Assembly: GCA_029249445.1 (NCBI GenBank)
Contig: JAQWHI010000003.1
Coordinates: 62,001-126,000, forward strand
Length of the DNA stretch: 64,000 nucleotides
From: Crocinitomicaceae bacterium
GTDB lineage: Bacteria; Bacteroidota; Bacteroidia; Flavobacteriales_D; Crocinitomicaceae
Direction of reading: 5' to 3'
Within the stretch, counting starts at the first letter, position 1; every line of letters begins with the position of its first letter. Below are positions 55,838 through 63,408 of this stretch, one piece after another. Under the pieces are notes generated by a model. The model was not told the DNA's origin and ran no database searches. It saw nothing but the letters and a program-made list of their open reading frames with translations. A program made the translations under genes and the position numbers.

Positions 55838-56590
55838 TTACTTTTCTTCTGCTGTAGAAGAAATTGCAAGGCTATAAACAACAAGACCAAATCCAATTTT
55901 GTTTATTGCATCGGCGATGTTGTAGAATAAATCAACTTTAGTTGAATCCCATTCGAGTGCTGTATTCAACCAACCTCCAGGCATACACATGTATCCTATT
56001 GGATAAATTGCCCATCCTACTAAGACGAACCACGCAAGAATACGAACGCTTTTCTTGATGTTCGCATTGTTCGAATTCTCTGCAAGAGTAGCAACTTCTC
56101 CGAACCAGGCAGCATACAAAATATAAATATATCCGAGTGTAGAAAGAACACCGTACATCACTGAGTGTGTTGTTGCCTCGTCAAGCGTTCCACCCTCGTA
56201 AGCTGGGTTGTACGCCTCTCCGATGTAACCAAAAACAAGCATCCAAACTGAAGCAATGATTAACTTCCAAAGAAGTCCCTTCTTCGCTCCTGCCACCTTG
56301 GTTAGCAAGTAGAACTCAACACACATCAATGGAACTGTAAGTGTCCAATCAATGTAACGCAGAGCAGTAGGATTTTCCCCTGTCTCTGCATAAAAATCGC
56401 GCATGTAGTAATAGTGCACAGCGGCGATAAAAGTAATAAGGCCAGAGACAAGCAGAGAAGTTTTCCATTTGTCACTTACACGACTTCGTTCAAAAAAGAA
56501 GAAGACTGAAGCAGCCATCATTGCCATGTAGCCAATAAAGAATGTGAAAGCTACTGGATCCGTCCCGGGATCGGTAATTAGTGATAACAT
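55838..56590 (-). CDS. Proteorhodopsin, light-driven proton pump
   Basis: Seven-helix retinal protein of 250 residues in the inner membrane. Helix C reads RYIDWTLTVPLMCVEFY: Asp81 (Schiff-base counterion), Thr85 and Glu92 form the DTE motif of outward proton pumps. Met89 is at the spectral-tuning position (L or Q in other forms), which predicts green absorption as in other Bacteroidota. Lys231 in helix G (AINKIGFG) binds retinal, with Asp227 as second counterion. His59 matches the conserved helix-B His. It is not an NDQ sodium pump. The gene is alone: no blh (retinal-forming) or carotenoid gene is within the window, so retinal must come from elsewhere. Confidence 0.95.
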   Translation of the reverse strand: MLSLITDPGTDPVAFTFFIGYMAMMAASVFFFFERSRVSDKWKTSLLVSGLITFIAAVHYYYMRDFYAETGENPTALRYIDWTLTVPLMCVEFYLLTKVAGAKKGLLWKLIIASVWMLVFGYIGEAYNPAYEGGTLDEATTHSVMYGVLSTLGYIYILYAAWFGEVATLAENSNNANIKKSVRILAWFVLVGWAIYPIGYMCMPGGWLNTALEWDSTKVDLFYNIADAINKIGFGLVVYSLAISSTAEEK

Positions 56591-56735
56591 ATTTATTAGT
56601 TTAAGTTAATACTGCTTTGGATACTTTCTCGTAAAACATCCAAAACCTATCGCAATATAATAACTTTTGTTTAAGATTACGAATTAATCATTAAACAAAC
56701 AGGCTTCTCTTACTGACTATTAGGCTGTTAAATTC

Positions 56736-56764
56736 CTGAAATGCTTTTTAAATAGGCATTTCAG
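56736..56764. repeat. 9-bp perfect inverted repeat upstream of proteorhodopsin
   Basis: CTGAAATGC (56736-56744) and GCATTTCAG (56756-56764) enclose an 11-nt loop. The site is about 150 bp upstream of the rhodopsin ATG and has no T-run on either side. Confidence 0.55.
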
Positions 56765-56883
56765 AGCGAAATACAACTTTTCAACTCTCTGTTTAAGGAT
56801 ACATTAAAAAAAAGTAATTGACACGAAAAAAATGGAAAAATCCGAATATTTCCTCACCAATAAAGGACAAAAAAAAGCTTGTT

Positions 56884-56897
56884 TTGATAAAAATCAA
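56884..56897. promoter_or_regulatory. FNR/CRP-type palindrome
   Basis: TTGAT-AAAA-ATCAA is an exact match to the FNR consensus TTGAT-N4-ATCAA, and the symmetry extends two bases on each side. It lies about 294 bp from the rhodopsin ATG and 205 bp from the rplU ATG. In an AT-rich background a chance match is possible. Confidence 0.4.
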
Positions 56898-57029
56898 AAA
56901 ACTTGCCTTCGTGAATCGATTGTTTTTGAATATTCCTCGATGTGAATAGACCAATGCAATCAAAAGCAAATTTTAGGTTTTAGGCCAATAAAAATAGGAG
57001 CCAAATTGAATCATTTCGTCATGATAACA

Positions 57030-57059
57030 TTGTATTATAAATAAATAACACTATCTTTG
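57030..57059 (+). promoter_or_regulatory. Promoter of the rplU-rpmA operon
   Basis: TTG (57030-57032), 19-nt spacer and TATCTTTG (57052-57059) fit the Bacteroidota consensus very well. A leader of about 38 nt follows. Confidence 0.7.
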
Positions 57060-57101
57060 TCGTCCGAATTTTCGGATAATTAAATTAATATAACAGGCTA
57101 T

Positions 57102-57542
57102 ATGTACGCAATAGTGGAGATAGCAGGGCAGCAATTCAAAGTGCAAAAAGATCAAAAGATCTTTGTCCACCGTTTAAATGCAGAAGAAGGGAAGAAAGTT
57201 GATTTCGACAAAGTCCTACTTTTAGAGAACGGAGGCAAAGTAACTCTTGGCGCCCCGGCTATAAAAGGTGCAAAAGTTTCAGCAAAAGTTGAAAAGCACG
57301 TCAAAGGTGATAAAGTAATCGTTTTTAGAAAAAAACGAAGAAAAGGCTATAAAAAGAAAAATGGACACCGCCAAAGCTTTACCTCACTTACCATAAGTGA
57401 TATTAAAGTAGGAGGAGGAAAAGCAAGCGCTGAGAAAGTTGAAAAGGCTCCAGCAAAAAAAGCAGCTCCAAAAGCAGCAGCTAAAGCTCCAGCAAAAAAG
57501 GCAGCACCTAAGAAAAAGGCAGCACCTAAGAAGGAAGATTAA
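57102..57542 (+). CDS. rplU: 50S ribosomal protein L21
   Basis: Binds 23S rRNA in the large subunit. The 146 residues contain a normal L21 domain (about 1-103; [20 protein letters not shown], then [17 protein letters not shown]). A C-terminal Ala/Lys/Pro-rich tail of about 37 residues ([11 protein letters not shown] repeats) is like that of histone H1 and is absent from E. coli L21. The tail is coded by small direct repeats of GCAGCACCTAAGAA. It is first of the rplU-rpmA pair. Confidence 0.97.
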   Translation: MYAIVEIAGQQFKVQKDQKIFVHRLNAEEGKKVDFDKVLLLENGGKVTLGAPAIKGAKVSAKVEKHVKGDKVIVFRKKRRKGYKKKNGHRQSFTSLTISDIKVGGGKASAEKVEKAPAKKAAPKAAAKAPAKKAAPKKKAAPKKED

Positions 57543-57583
57543 CAGAAACAACCCGTCTGTGACGGATATAAATATTAAATACG

Positions 57584-57853
57584 ATGGCACATAAGAAAGG
57601 AGTCGGTAGTTCAAAAAACGGTCGTGAATCAGAAAGTAAACGATTGGGAGTGAAGATTTTTGGAGGACAAGCAGCTATAGCTGGTAATATCATCGTTCGC
57701 CAAAGAGGAACGCAGCACCACCCAGGAGAGAATGTAGGAATCGGGAAGGACCATACCTTATTCGCTTTGACTGACGGTGTAGTTGAATTCCGTAAAAAAA
57801 GAAACAATCGTTCGTTTGTTTCAGTAGTCCCATTTGAGACTGCCGAAGCGTAA
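57584..57853 (+). CDS. rpmA: 50S ribosomal protein L27
   Basis: Large-subunit protein near the peptidyl transferase centre. The 89 residues have [22 protein letters not shown] at the N-terminus, with no extra leader before it, then [21 protein letters not shown] and the DHTLFAL block. It follows rplU by 41 bp and ends at a terminator. Confidence 0.98.
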   Translation: MAHKKGVGSSKNGRESESKRLGVKIFGGQAAIAGNIIVRQRGTQHHPGENVGIGKDHTLFALTDGVVEFRKKRNNRSFVSVVPFETAEA

Positions 57854-57870
57854 TTGATAATTCTATTGTT

Positions 57871-57904
57871 AAAGCGTCTTGGTTCTACTAAGGCGCTTTT
57901 TTTA
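57871..57904 (+). terminator. Terminator after rpmA
   Basis: Arms AAAGCGTCTTGG (57871-57882) and CTAAGGCGCTTT (57888-57899) form a 12-bp stem with two G-T pairs, followed by a T-run. Confidence 0.9.
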
Positions 57905-58051
57905 TGCGTATTATATTGAAGATACCAATCTATCAATAACCAAAGTCAAATTTCTGAGAAGAAAATAGAATACCCCAAGAAAATGTAAAGTCGGAAACTA
58001 TTCCGAACACAAAATATTTCTAACTTCGCAACATTATTCAACAAGATAAAA

Positions 58052-59320
58052 ATGCTCGAAATACAACGTATTCGTAACGATAAAAACAGCATTATTGAAG
58101 GACTGAAAAAACGTCACTTTAATGCTGAATCAATTATTGATGAATTACTCTCAATAGATGAGAAATGGAGAATCTACAAAAGCCAAATGGAAACAACTGC
58201 TTCTGAATTGAATCAGTTGTCTAAAGAAATTGGCATCCTATTTCGGGAAGGTAAAGCTGATGAAGCGAACGCAATAAAAGGACAAACAGCTGAACTCAAA
58301 GCAAGAGAAGCCGATCTTAAAGAAAAAGTAGAAGCATTTGAGGCGCAAATCCAAGAACGAATGTACCAATTGCCCAACGTACCGAATGAGTTGGTGAAAG
58401 CTGGAAAAAGCGAAGAAGACAACGAAATGGTCGAAGCACATGGTGAACCAGTTCAGTTTAACTTTACCCCCCTGCCTCACTGGGAACTCGCTACTAAATT
58501 AAATCTAATTGACTTTGAGCTAGGAGTAAAAATTACAGGTGCGGGCTTTCCAGTTTATATCGGAAAAGGTGCAAAACTTCAACGAGCATTAATCGGATTT
58601 TTCCTTGAGGAGGCAGCAGCGGCAGGTTACGCAGAGCATCAGGTACCGCATGTAGTAAATGAAACCTCTGGATATGGTACAGGACAGCTCCCTGATAAAG
58701 AAGGGCAAATGTATCACATCGGAGATGACGATTTATATCTGATCCCAACTGGAGAAGTTCCGCTAACGAACATGTATCGCGGAGCCATGTTTCCAGATGA
58801 CAACTTTTCGATTAAACTTACTGGGCATACACCATGCTTCAGAAGAGAAGCCGGATCTTATGGTGCCCATGTTCGCGGATTGAATCGACTTCATCAATTC
58901 GATAAAGTAGAAATTGTTCGTATCGAGCATCCTTCAAATTCAGAAAGAGCATTGAACGAAATGCTTGACCATGTAAAGGGCTTGTTACAAAAATTGGGGC
59001 TTCAATATCGTGTACTTCGATTGTGTGGAGGAGATACCGGATTCGCAGCCGCAATGACTTATGACTTTGAAGTGTTTTCAGCAGCACAAGAAAAATGGCT
59101 TGAGGTCAGCTCTGTATCTCGATTCGATACATTTCAATCTACGCGATTAAAATTACGCTTCAAGAATGCAGACAAAAAAAGCCAGTTGTGCCATACACTT
59201 AATGGTTCAGCGCTTGCATTACCAAGAATTATGGCGGCCATTCTTGAAAACCACCAGACAGAAGAAGGTATAATTATCCCAAATGCACTTCACAAATACA
59301 CTGGATTTAAAACGATATAG
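58052..59320 (+). CDS. serS: Seryl-tRNA synthetase
   Basis: Charges tRNA-Ser. The 422 residues have an N-terminal antiparallel coiled-coil arm that grips the tRNA long arm (about 30-110; EKWRIYKSQMETTASELNQL...), then the class II catalytic core. Motif 2 region: TPCFRREAGSYGAHVRGLNRLHQFDKVE (landmark about 270-297). Motif 3: LNGSALALPRIMAAILENHQ (about 386-405). LIPTGEVPLTN precedes them. A TAACTTCG (-7-like) at 58021-58028 is a promoter candidate. Monocistronic. Confidence 0.97.
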   Translation: MLEIQRIRNDKNSIIEGLKKRHFNAESIIDELLSIDEKWRIYKSQMETTASELNQLSKEIGILFREGKADEANAIKGQTAELKAREADLKEKVEAFEAQIQERMYQLPNVPNELVKAGKSEEDNEMVEAHGEPVQFNFTPLPHWELATKLNLIDFELGVKITGAGFPVYIGKGAKLQRALIGFFLEEAAAAGYAEHQVPHVVNETSGYGTGQLPDKEGQMYHIGDDDLYLIPTGEVPLTNMYRGAMFPDDNFSIKLTGHTPCFRREAGSYGAHVRGLNRLHQFDKVEIVRIEHPSNSERALNEMLDHVKGLLQKLGLQYRVLRLCGGDTGFAAAMTYDFEVFSAAQEKWLEVSSVSRFDTFQSTRLKLRFKNADKKSQLCHTLNGSALALPRIMAAILENHQTEEGIIIPNALHKYTGFKTI

Positions 59321-59432
59321 TTGTGTAGTTTTTGGAACACCCGAACAATTCGTATGATTGAAAAAAACAATCATCTTATCGTTTGGTTATTTTTTATTTC
59401 ATCATAGAAATTCGTCAATATCTGTATTTAAA

Positions 59433-59440
59433 TACCTTTG
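59433..59440 (+). promoter_or_regulatory. -7 promoter element of the Moco operon
   Basis: TACCTTTG fits TAnnTTTG. It lies 19 bp before the moeA ATG at 59460 and inside the longer reading frame that begins at 59358, supporting the shorter start. Confidence 0.5.
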
Positions 59441-59459
59441 TCTAAAAGTGCAGAGGTTT

Positions 59460-60629
59460 ATGATAAGTGTCAAAGAGGCTCAAAGTAAAATACAAGAAAA
59501 TAGCCGTATTCTCAATTCTGTCTCCAAGAGTGTAGAAAATGCATTGGATCAAGTTTTATCGGAAGACGTTAAATCTCCAATTCATATGCCTCCATTTTCT
59601 CAATCTGCAATGGATGGCTATGCTATTGGATCACAAGGGAACACTTTCAAACTCGTAGGTGAAATTCAGGCTGGAGCAGACTCATCTGGTATGACACTAA
59701 AAAGTAATGAGGCCGTGCGCATATTCACGGGTGCAATGATTCCTAATGGCACCTTTGCAGTCGCAAAACAAGAAATTGTTGAGAAAAATAAAACAGAAAT
59801 TCGAATCACCGAAAAGCAAAAACATTTACAGAACATACGACCACTCGGTGAGCAGATAAAAAAAGGGGACATCGCACTCCCTAAAGGAACCGTTATTACT
59901 CCGGGAACAGCAGGATTCCTCTACACATTGGGAGTCAACCAGGTCTCCGTAACAAAAAAACCTAATATCATTATTCTGTCAACAGGAAATGAACTTGTTC
60001 CGCCCGGACAAGAACTAAGTCCAGGAAAAATATATGAATCCAATACCTATACACTAAAAACAGCACTCAAGAAATTTAGAATTCAAGTCACAATTAAAAC
60101 TATTGAAGACAACTACGAGGCAACAAAAAAATCCATCCAAGAAAGTTTGAATGAATGTGACATACTCATAACAACCGGTGGAATCTCTGTTGGAGATTAT
60201 GACTTTGTCGGAAAAGCAATGGAGGAGGTCGGAGTAGAATCGATTTTTTATAAAATAAAACAAAAACCTGGAAAACCCATTTTCTTTGGTAAGCGCAATT
60301 CTACGGTCGTTTTTGGACTTCCTGGAAACCCTGCAGCAGCCCTTTCGTGTTTTTATTTATATGTCACCCCAGGAATCAGAAAAATGTGTGGAATTTCAGA
60401 TGTATCTCTTGAAAAAAGAACCCTGAAATTGACTTCTGATTATACAAAATCAAAAAATTTGACCCATTTTTTAAAGGCAAAATGTTACGGCGATAAAGTC
60501 GCAATATTAGGCGCACAGAGCTCTGCAATGCTCAGCTCATTTGCAAGTGCAAACTGTCTTGCGTGCCTTCCCGAAGGTCAATCTGAATGGAAAAAAGGTG
60601 ACGCAATCGAGGTCTATATTTTACCCTAA
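59460..60629 (+). CDS. moeA: Molybdopterin molybdenumtransferase MoeA
   Basis: Inserts molybdate into adenylylated molybdopterin. The protein has 389 residues from the ATG at 59460 (MISVKEAQSKIQENSRIL). Blocks are HMPPFSQSAMDGYAI (about 41-55), RIFTGAMIPNGTFAV (about 86-100), LSTGNELVPPGQEL (about 175-188), TTGGISVGDYDFV (about 236-248) and FFGKRNSTVVFGLPGNPAAALSCFYLYV (about 275-302). The 102 bp before the ATG is likely promoter and leader. First gene of the Moco cluster. Confidence 0.95.
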   Translation: MISVKEAQSKIQENSRILNSVSKSVENALDQVLSEDVKSPIHMPPFSQSAMDGYAIGSQGNTFKLVGEIQAGADSSGMTLKSNEAVRIFTGAMIPNGTFAVAKQEIVEKNKTEIRITEKQKHLQNIRPLGEQIKKGDIALPKGTVITPGTAGFLYTLGVNQVSVTKKPNIIILSTGNELVPPGQELSPGKIYESNTYTLKTALKKFRIQVTIKTIEDNYEATKKSIQESLNECDILITTGGISVGDYDFVGKAMEEVGVESIFYKIKQKPGKPIFFGKRNSTVVFGLPGNPAAALSCFYLYVTPGIRKMCGISDVSLEKRTLKLTSDYTKSKNLTHFLKAKCYGDKVAILGAQSSAMLSSFASANCLACLPEGQSEWKKGDAIEVYILP

Positions 60630-60679
60630 AATTTACTCGAGACTTACATTAATATTAAAAAATATTTTCTGATTGGATT

Positions 60680-60708
60680 TTGTATTGTACATTTAAGCGT
60701 TATCTTTT
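60680..60708 (+). promoter_or_regulatory. Promoter before the ModE-like gene
   Basis: TTG (60680-60682), an 18-nt spacer and TATCTTTT (60701-60708, one mismatch to TAnnTTTG). The -7 element is inside the ModE-like palindrome, so a bound regulator would block it. Confidence 0.5.
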
Positions 60709-60723
60709 TAAAGATATAACGCT
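60696..60723. promoter_or_regulatory. ModE-like operator CGTTAT-N12-ATAACG
   Basis: AGCGTTAT (60696-60703) and ATAACGCT (60716-60723) are exact reverse complements separated by 12 nt. The core CGTTAT-N12-ATAACG has the same half-sites and spacing as the E. coli ModE operator upstream of modA (from memory). The right arm abuts the ATG of the ModE-like gene at 60724. Confidence 0.65.
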
Positions 60724-61071
60724 ATGAGCAAGGTGCCCAAATACAAAATCAAAAGCCGCATTTGGATTACAACAGATGAGGGAACCTTCCTTGGTGCTGG
60801 TCGAATAACCCTTCTTGAAGCAATTGAAACCTATGGATCAATTTCAAAAGCGGCAAAATCAATGAAGATGTCTTACAAAAAAGCTTGGGGACTTGTCAAT
60901 TCGATAAATAGTCAAAGTAAAGAGCCCATTGTGCGACCAATAACAGGAGGGAAAAATGGAGGAGGATCATCGGTTAGTGAAGCAGGGAAAAAAGCAATTT
61001 TACTTTTCAAGAAATTAGATGAAGAAAATAGAATGTTGCTGGATGAAAAAAATAAAAATTTAGACTTTTGA
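60724..61071 (+). CDS. ModE-like winged helix-turn-helix regulator (no MOP domain)
   Basis: DNA-binding protein of 115 residues related to the N-terminal domain of ModE (LysR-like winged HTH). ITLLEAIETYGSISKAAKSMKMSYKKAWGLV (about residues 27-57) is the HTH, followed by the wing, with GGKNGGGSSVSEAGKKAI typical of ModE. E. coli ModE has two C-terminal MOP domains that bind molybdate; these are missing, so it either does not sense molybdate or does so through a partner. It lies inside the Moco cluster, and its stop overlaps the mobA start (TTGA). Confidence 0.9.
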   Translation: MSKVPKYKIKSRIWITTDEGTFLGAGRITLLEAIETYGSISKAAKSMKMSYKKAWGLVNSINSQSKEPIVRPITGGKNGGGSSVSEAGKKAILLFKKLDEENRMLLDEKNKNLDF

Positions 61072-61634
61072 GGATAACGGGAGTCATATTGGCAGGGGGA
61101 AAAAGTTCACGTATGGGCACTGATAAAGGTCTTCTCGAGCTCAATGGACAACTATTAATTCAATATGCAATTGATACCCTGAAATCGATAGGGCTTGAAA
61201 TTATAATTATCTCAAACAATTCGGATTACGAGCAGTTCGGTTTTCCTGTTTATCCAGATATAATTCCAGATAAAGGGCCGATTGGAGGAGTTTATACTGC
61301 ACTCTCATACTCCTCAACCGAAAAGAACTTAATTGTTAGTTGTGACACCCCATTTCTCTCAAAAAAATTATTGAATTATTTAATAGATGCAGCAAAAAAC
61401 AGCAGTATTGCAATTGCTGAGTTTGAAGGAAGGGAGCATCCATTAATTGGAATATATAGCAAACACAGTCGTGATACTTTTAAATTATACTTAGATAGAA
61501 ATGATCTTAAGCTTCAAAATGCGAACAAAGCATTGAATGCAGATGTTGTCTCTCTCACTATGCACCCAGAAGTTAAGTCGATAATGTTCAGCAACCTAAA
61601 TACAACAGAGGAATTTAAACGTTTGGAATTATGA
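61068..61634 (+). CDS. mobA: Molybdenum cofactor guanylyltransferase MobA
   Basis: Adds GMP to Moco to make the MGD form. The 188 residues have the NTP-binding loop ILAGGKSSRMGTDKGLLELNGQ (N-terminus, about 7-28, cited as a landmark), IPDKGPIGGVYTAL (about 65-78) and VSCDTPFLSKKLLNYL (about 88-103). The start is a TTG at 61068 overlapping the previous stop; no closer ATG is available. Its presence implies bis-MGD enzymes such as DMSO-reductase-family proteins elsewhere in the genome. Confidence 0.92.
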   Translation: MRITGVILAGGKSSRMGTDKGLLELNGQLLIQYAIDTLKSIGLEIIIISNNSDYEQFGFPVYPDIIPDKGPIGGVYTALSYSSTEKNLIVSCDTPFLSKKLLNYLIDAAKNSSIAIAEFEGREHPLIGIYSKHSRDTFKLYLDRNDLKLQNANKALNADVVSLTMHPEVKSIMFSNLNTTEEFKRLEL

Positions 61635-61870
61635 TTGTTGATGTTCATTACTTTGGAATGATTTCCGATCGGTTGGGAAGGTCAACAGAACAGCATACTT
61701 TTGACAACTCATCAAAAGAAATCAACTTGCGTTCTTATTTTGAACACCGTTTCCCCGAACTAAAGGAAATGAGTTTTAAAATTGCTATTAACCAGGAGCT
61801 AAGAGATGTACTTTACTCCAAAGAATCAATTCATGAAATTGCGTTATTGCCCCCATTTGCTGGTGGCTAA
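61631..61870 (+). CDS. moaD: Molybdopterin synthase sulfur carrier subunit MoaD
   Basis: Ubiquitin-like sulfur carrier of 79 residues. It ends in LLPPFAGG, the Gly-Gly tail that is adenylated by MoeB and converted to thiocarboxylate. The remainder shows the beta-grasp pattern (VDVHYFGMISDRLG, ...LRSYFEHRFPELK). Its start overlaps mobA by 4 nt. Confidence 0.94.
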   Translation: MIVDVHYFGMISDRLGRSTEQHTFDNSSKEINLRSYFEHRFPELKEMSFKIAINQELRDVLYSKESIHEIALLPPFAGG

Positions 61871-61878
61871 AAAAAGTT

Positions 61879-62979
61879 ATGCTAAGTCAAATAGAACAGG
61901 ATACATACAGCCGACATTTACTTTTAGATGAAATTGGTGTCGAAGGCCAGATCAAACTCAAACACGCACGAGTTTTAGTAATTGGCGCTGGAGGATTGGG
62001 ATGTCCTGTGCTCCAGTATTTATGTGCGGCAGGAGTTGGGACAATTGGAATCTCAGACCATGATGTTGTTGAAACCTCAAACCTACACAGACAGATTCTA
62101 TTTGGAACCTCATCAATAGGAAAATCAAAAGCACTCGAAGCAAAAAAACGATTACTAGAAATGAATCCATCCGTTGAAATCAACTCTTACACAGACGGTA
62201 CAACTATTCATTCAATTGAAACACAACTATCAAAATACGATTGGATTGTCGACTGCACAGACAATTACCAGACGAGATACTTAATAAACGATGCATGTGT
62301 ACTGTACAACAAAACACTCATCTACGCTGCTATCTATAAGTTCGAAGGTCAAGTTTCGGTATTCAACCACAATCAAGGACCAACCTACCGTTGTATATAT
62401 CCTGAACGACCAAGTGCATCAGCAACAACAAACTGCTCAGAAAGCGGAGTCCTTGGTGTCTTGCCAGGCATGATTGGTACACTTCAAGCCAATGAAGTCT
62501 TAAAACTTATTCTAGAAATCGGAAGTCCGCTGAGCGGTAAACTCCTTCTTTTTAATGCATTAAATAACAAATCAAATGTATTTACTATTTCGAAAACGAA
62601 CCCTGAAATATACGAACACATTAAAATAAATGGGCTCAACGCTGAGGCCTACAAAATACATTGTAAAACAATGAATACCAAACGTATTACTCTTGTTGAT
62701 TTTTTAAAAAATCCTTCTTCATTTGAACAGATTATCGATGTTCGAGAGTACCATGAAACACCCGATATGAGTGATCTATCGACACTTCATATCCCATTGT
62801 CTGATTTTGAAAGTCAAATCCATAAGATCAACCCTACGAAAAAAACGCTCGTTTTTTGTCAAAAAGGAATTCGAAGTCAAATGGCAATAGACGTTTTACA
62901 ACAAAATGGATCATTTAATGCTTTGTATAATCTCAGTGGAGGCGTTTATCTCTACCAAAAACAAAAAAGTACATTATGA
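61879..62979 (+). CDS. moeB: MoeB/ThiF-family adenylyltransferase with rhodanese domain
   Basis: Activates MoaD by adenylation and probably transfers sulfur. The 366 residues have an E1-like domain (about 1-240): RHLLLDEIGVEGQIKLKHARVLVIGAGGLGCPV, DHDVVETSNLHRQILF, DCTDNYQTRYLINDAC, then TTNCSESGVLGVLPGMIG (landmarks only). The Zn-binding CxxC pairs of E. coli MoeB are not preserved (TYRC in place of CYRC, and no second pair). A rhodanese-like C-terminal domain (about 275-366) has the active-site loop FCQKGIRSQ. The fusion supplies the sulfur-transfer step in one protein. Confidence 0.9.
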   Translation: MLSQIEQDTYSRHLLLDEIGVEGQIKLKHARVLVIGAGGLGCPVLQYLCAAGVGTIGISDHDVVETSNLHRQILFGTSSIGKSKALEAKKRLLEMNPSVEINSYTDGTTIHSIETQLSKYDWIVDCTDNYQTRYLINDACVLYNKTLIYAAIYKFEGQVSVFNHNQGPTYRCIYPERPSASATTNCSESGVLGVLPGMIGTLQANEVLKLILEIGSPLSGKLLLFNALNNKSNVFTISKTNPEIYEHIKINGLNAEAYKIHCKTMNTKRITLVDFLKNPSSFEQIIDVREYHETPDMSDLSTLHIPLSDFESQIHKINPTKKTLVFCQKGIRSQMAIDVLQQNGSFNALYNLSGGVYLYQKQKSTL

Positions 62980-63404
62980 AAAACTGCTTCAGAGAAGGCT
63001 CTATTGCTTCTGATTTTATCGCTACTTCAATTGCACACCACCAAGTAAAAACAAACATTGGCGCGCATCAAATATTTTTAGGACAAGTACGAGCTGACCA
63101 AGTTGATGAAAAAGAGGTTAGGGCAATAGAATATTCTGCACATGAGGAAATGGCCAATAAAGCCTTTCATGTCATCCGTGAAGGCACCTTTGAAAAATTT
63201 GACTTGACCTGTATGCATATTTATCACAGTATTGGTGAAGTGAAAGCCGGAGAAATTTGTTTGTTTGTGTTCGTATCCTCCAAACATAGGAAAGAAGTAC
63301 AACGTGCAATTGAATTTGTAGTTGAGGCGATAAAGGAGAAGGTCCCTATATTCGGGAAAGAACTCTTTGAGGATGGAAGCTATGTACATAAAGTAAATAC
63401 TTAA
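62976..63404 (+). CDS. moaE: Molybdopterin synthase catalytic subunit MoaE
   Basis: Large subunit that turns precursor Z (cPMP) into molybdopterin using MoaD thiocarboxylate. The 142 residues show FLGQVRADQVDEKEVRAIEYSAHEEMA (about 30-56), HIYHSIGEVKAGEICLFVFVSS and the Lys-rich KHRKEVQRAIEFVVEAIKEKVPIFGKELFEDG active-site block (about 108-138). Overlaps moeB by 4 nt. Confidence 0.94.
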   Translation: MKNCFREGSIASDFIATSIAHHQVKTNIGAHQIFLGQVRADQVDEKEVRAIEYSAHEEMANKAFHVIREGTFEKFDLTCMHIYHSIGEVKAGEICLFVFVSSKHRKEVQRAIEFVVEAIKEKVPIFGKELFEDGSYVHKVNT

Positions 63405-63408
63405 GGAG

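Larger units (their letters stand above)
56591..57101. other. Long intergenic region between proteorhodopsin and rplU
   Basis: 511 bp without a supported gene. It contains the rplU promoter (57030-57059), a perfect 9-bp inverted repeat (CTGAAATGC...GCATTTCAG, 56736-56764) and an FNR-type palindrome (56884-56897). A weak minus-strand element TAGGTTTTG near 56641-56649 could be the rhodopsin -7 box. It is unusually long for this compact genome. Confidence 0.6.

Noticed and set aside
57405-57542. Repeats in rplU as a CRISPR-like array or tandem repeat element
   Set aside because: The repeats are short, in frame and code for the AAPKK tail of L21.
59321-59459. A molybdenum cofactor riboswitch upstream of moeA
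   Set aside because: The region is AT-rich, with a plain -7 promoter element and a leader of only about 16 nt; no structured RNA is possible there.
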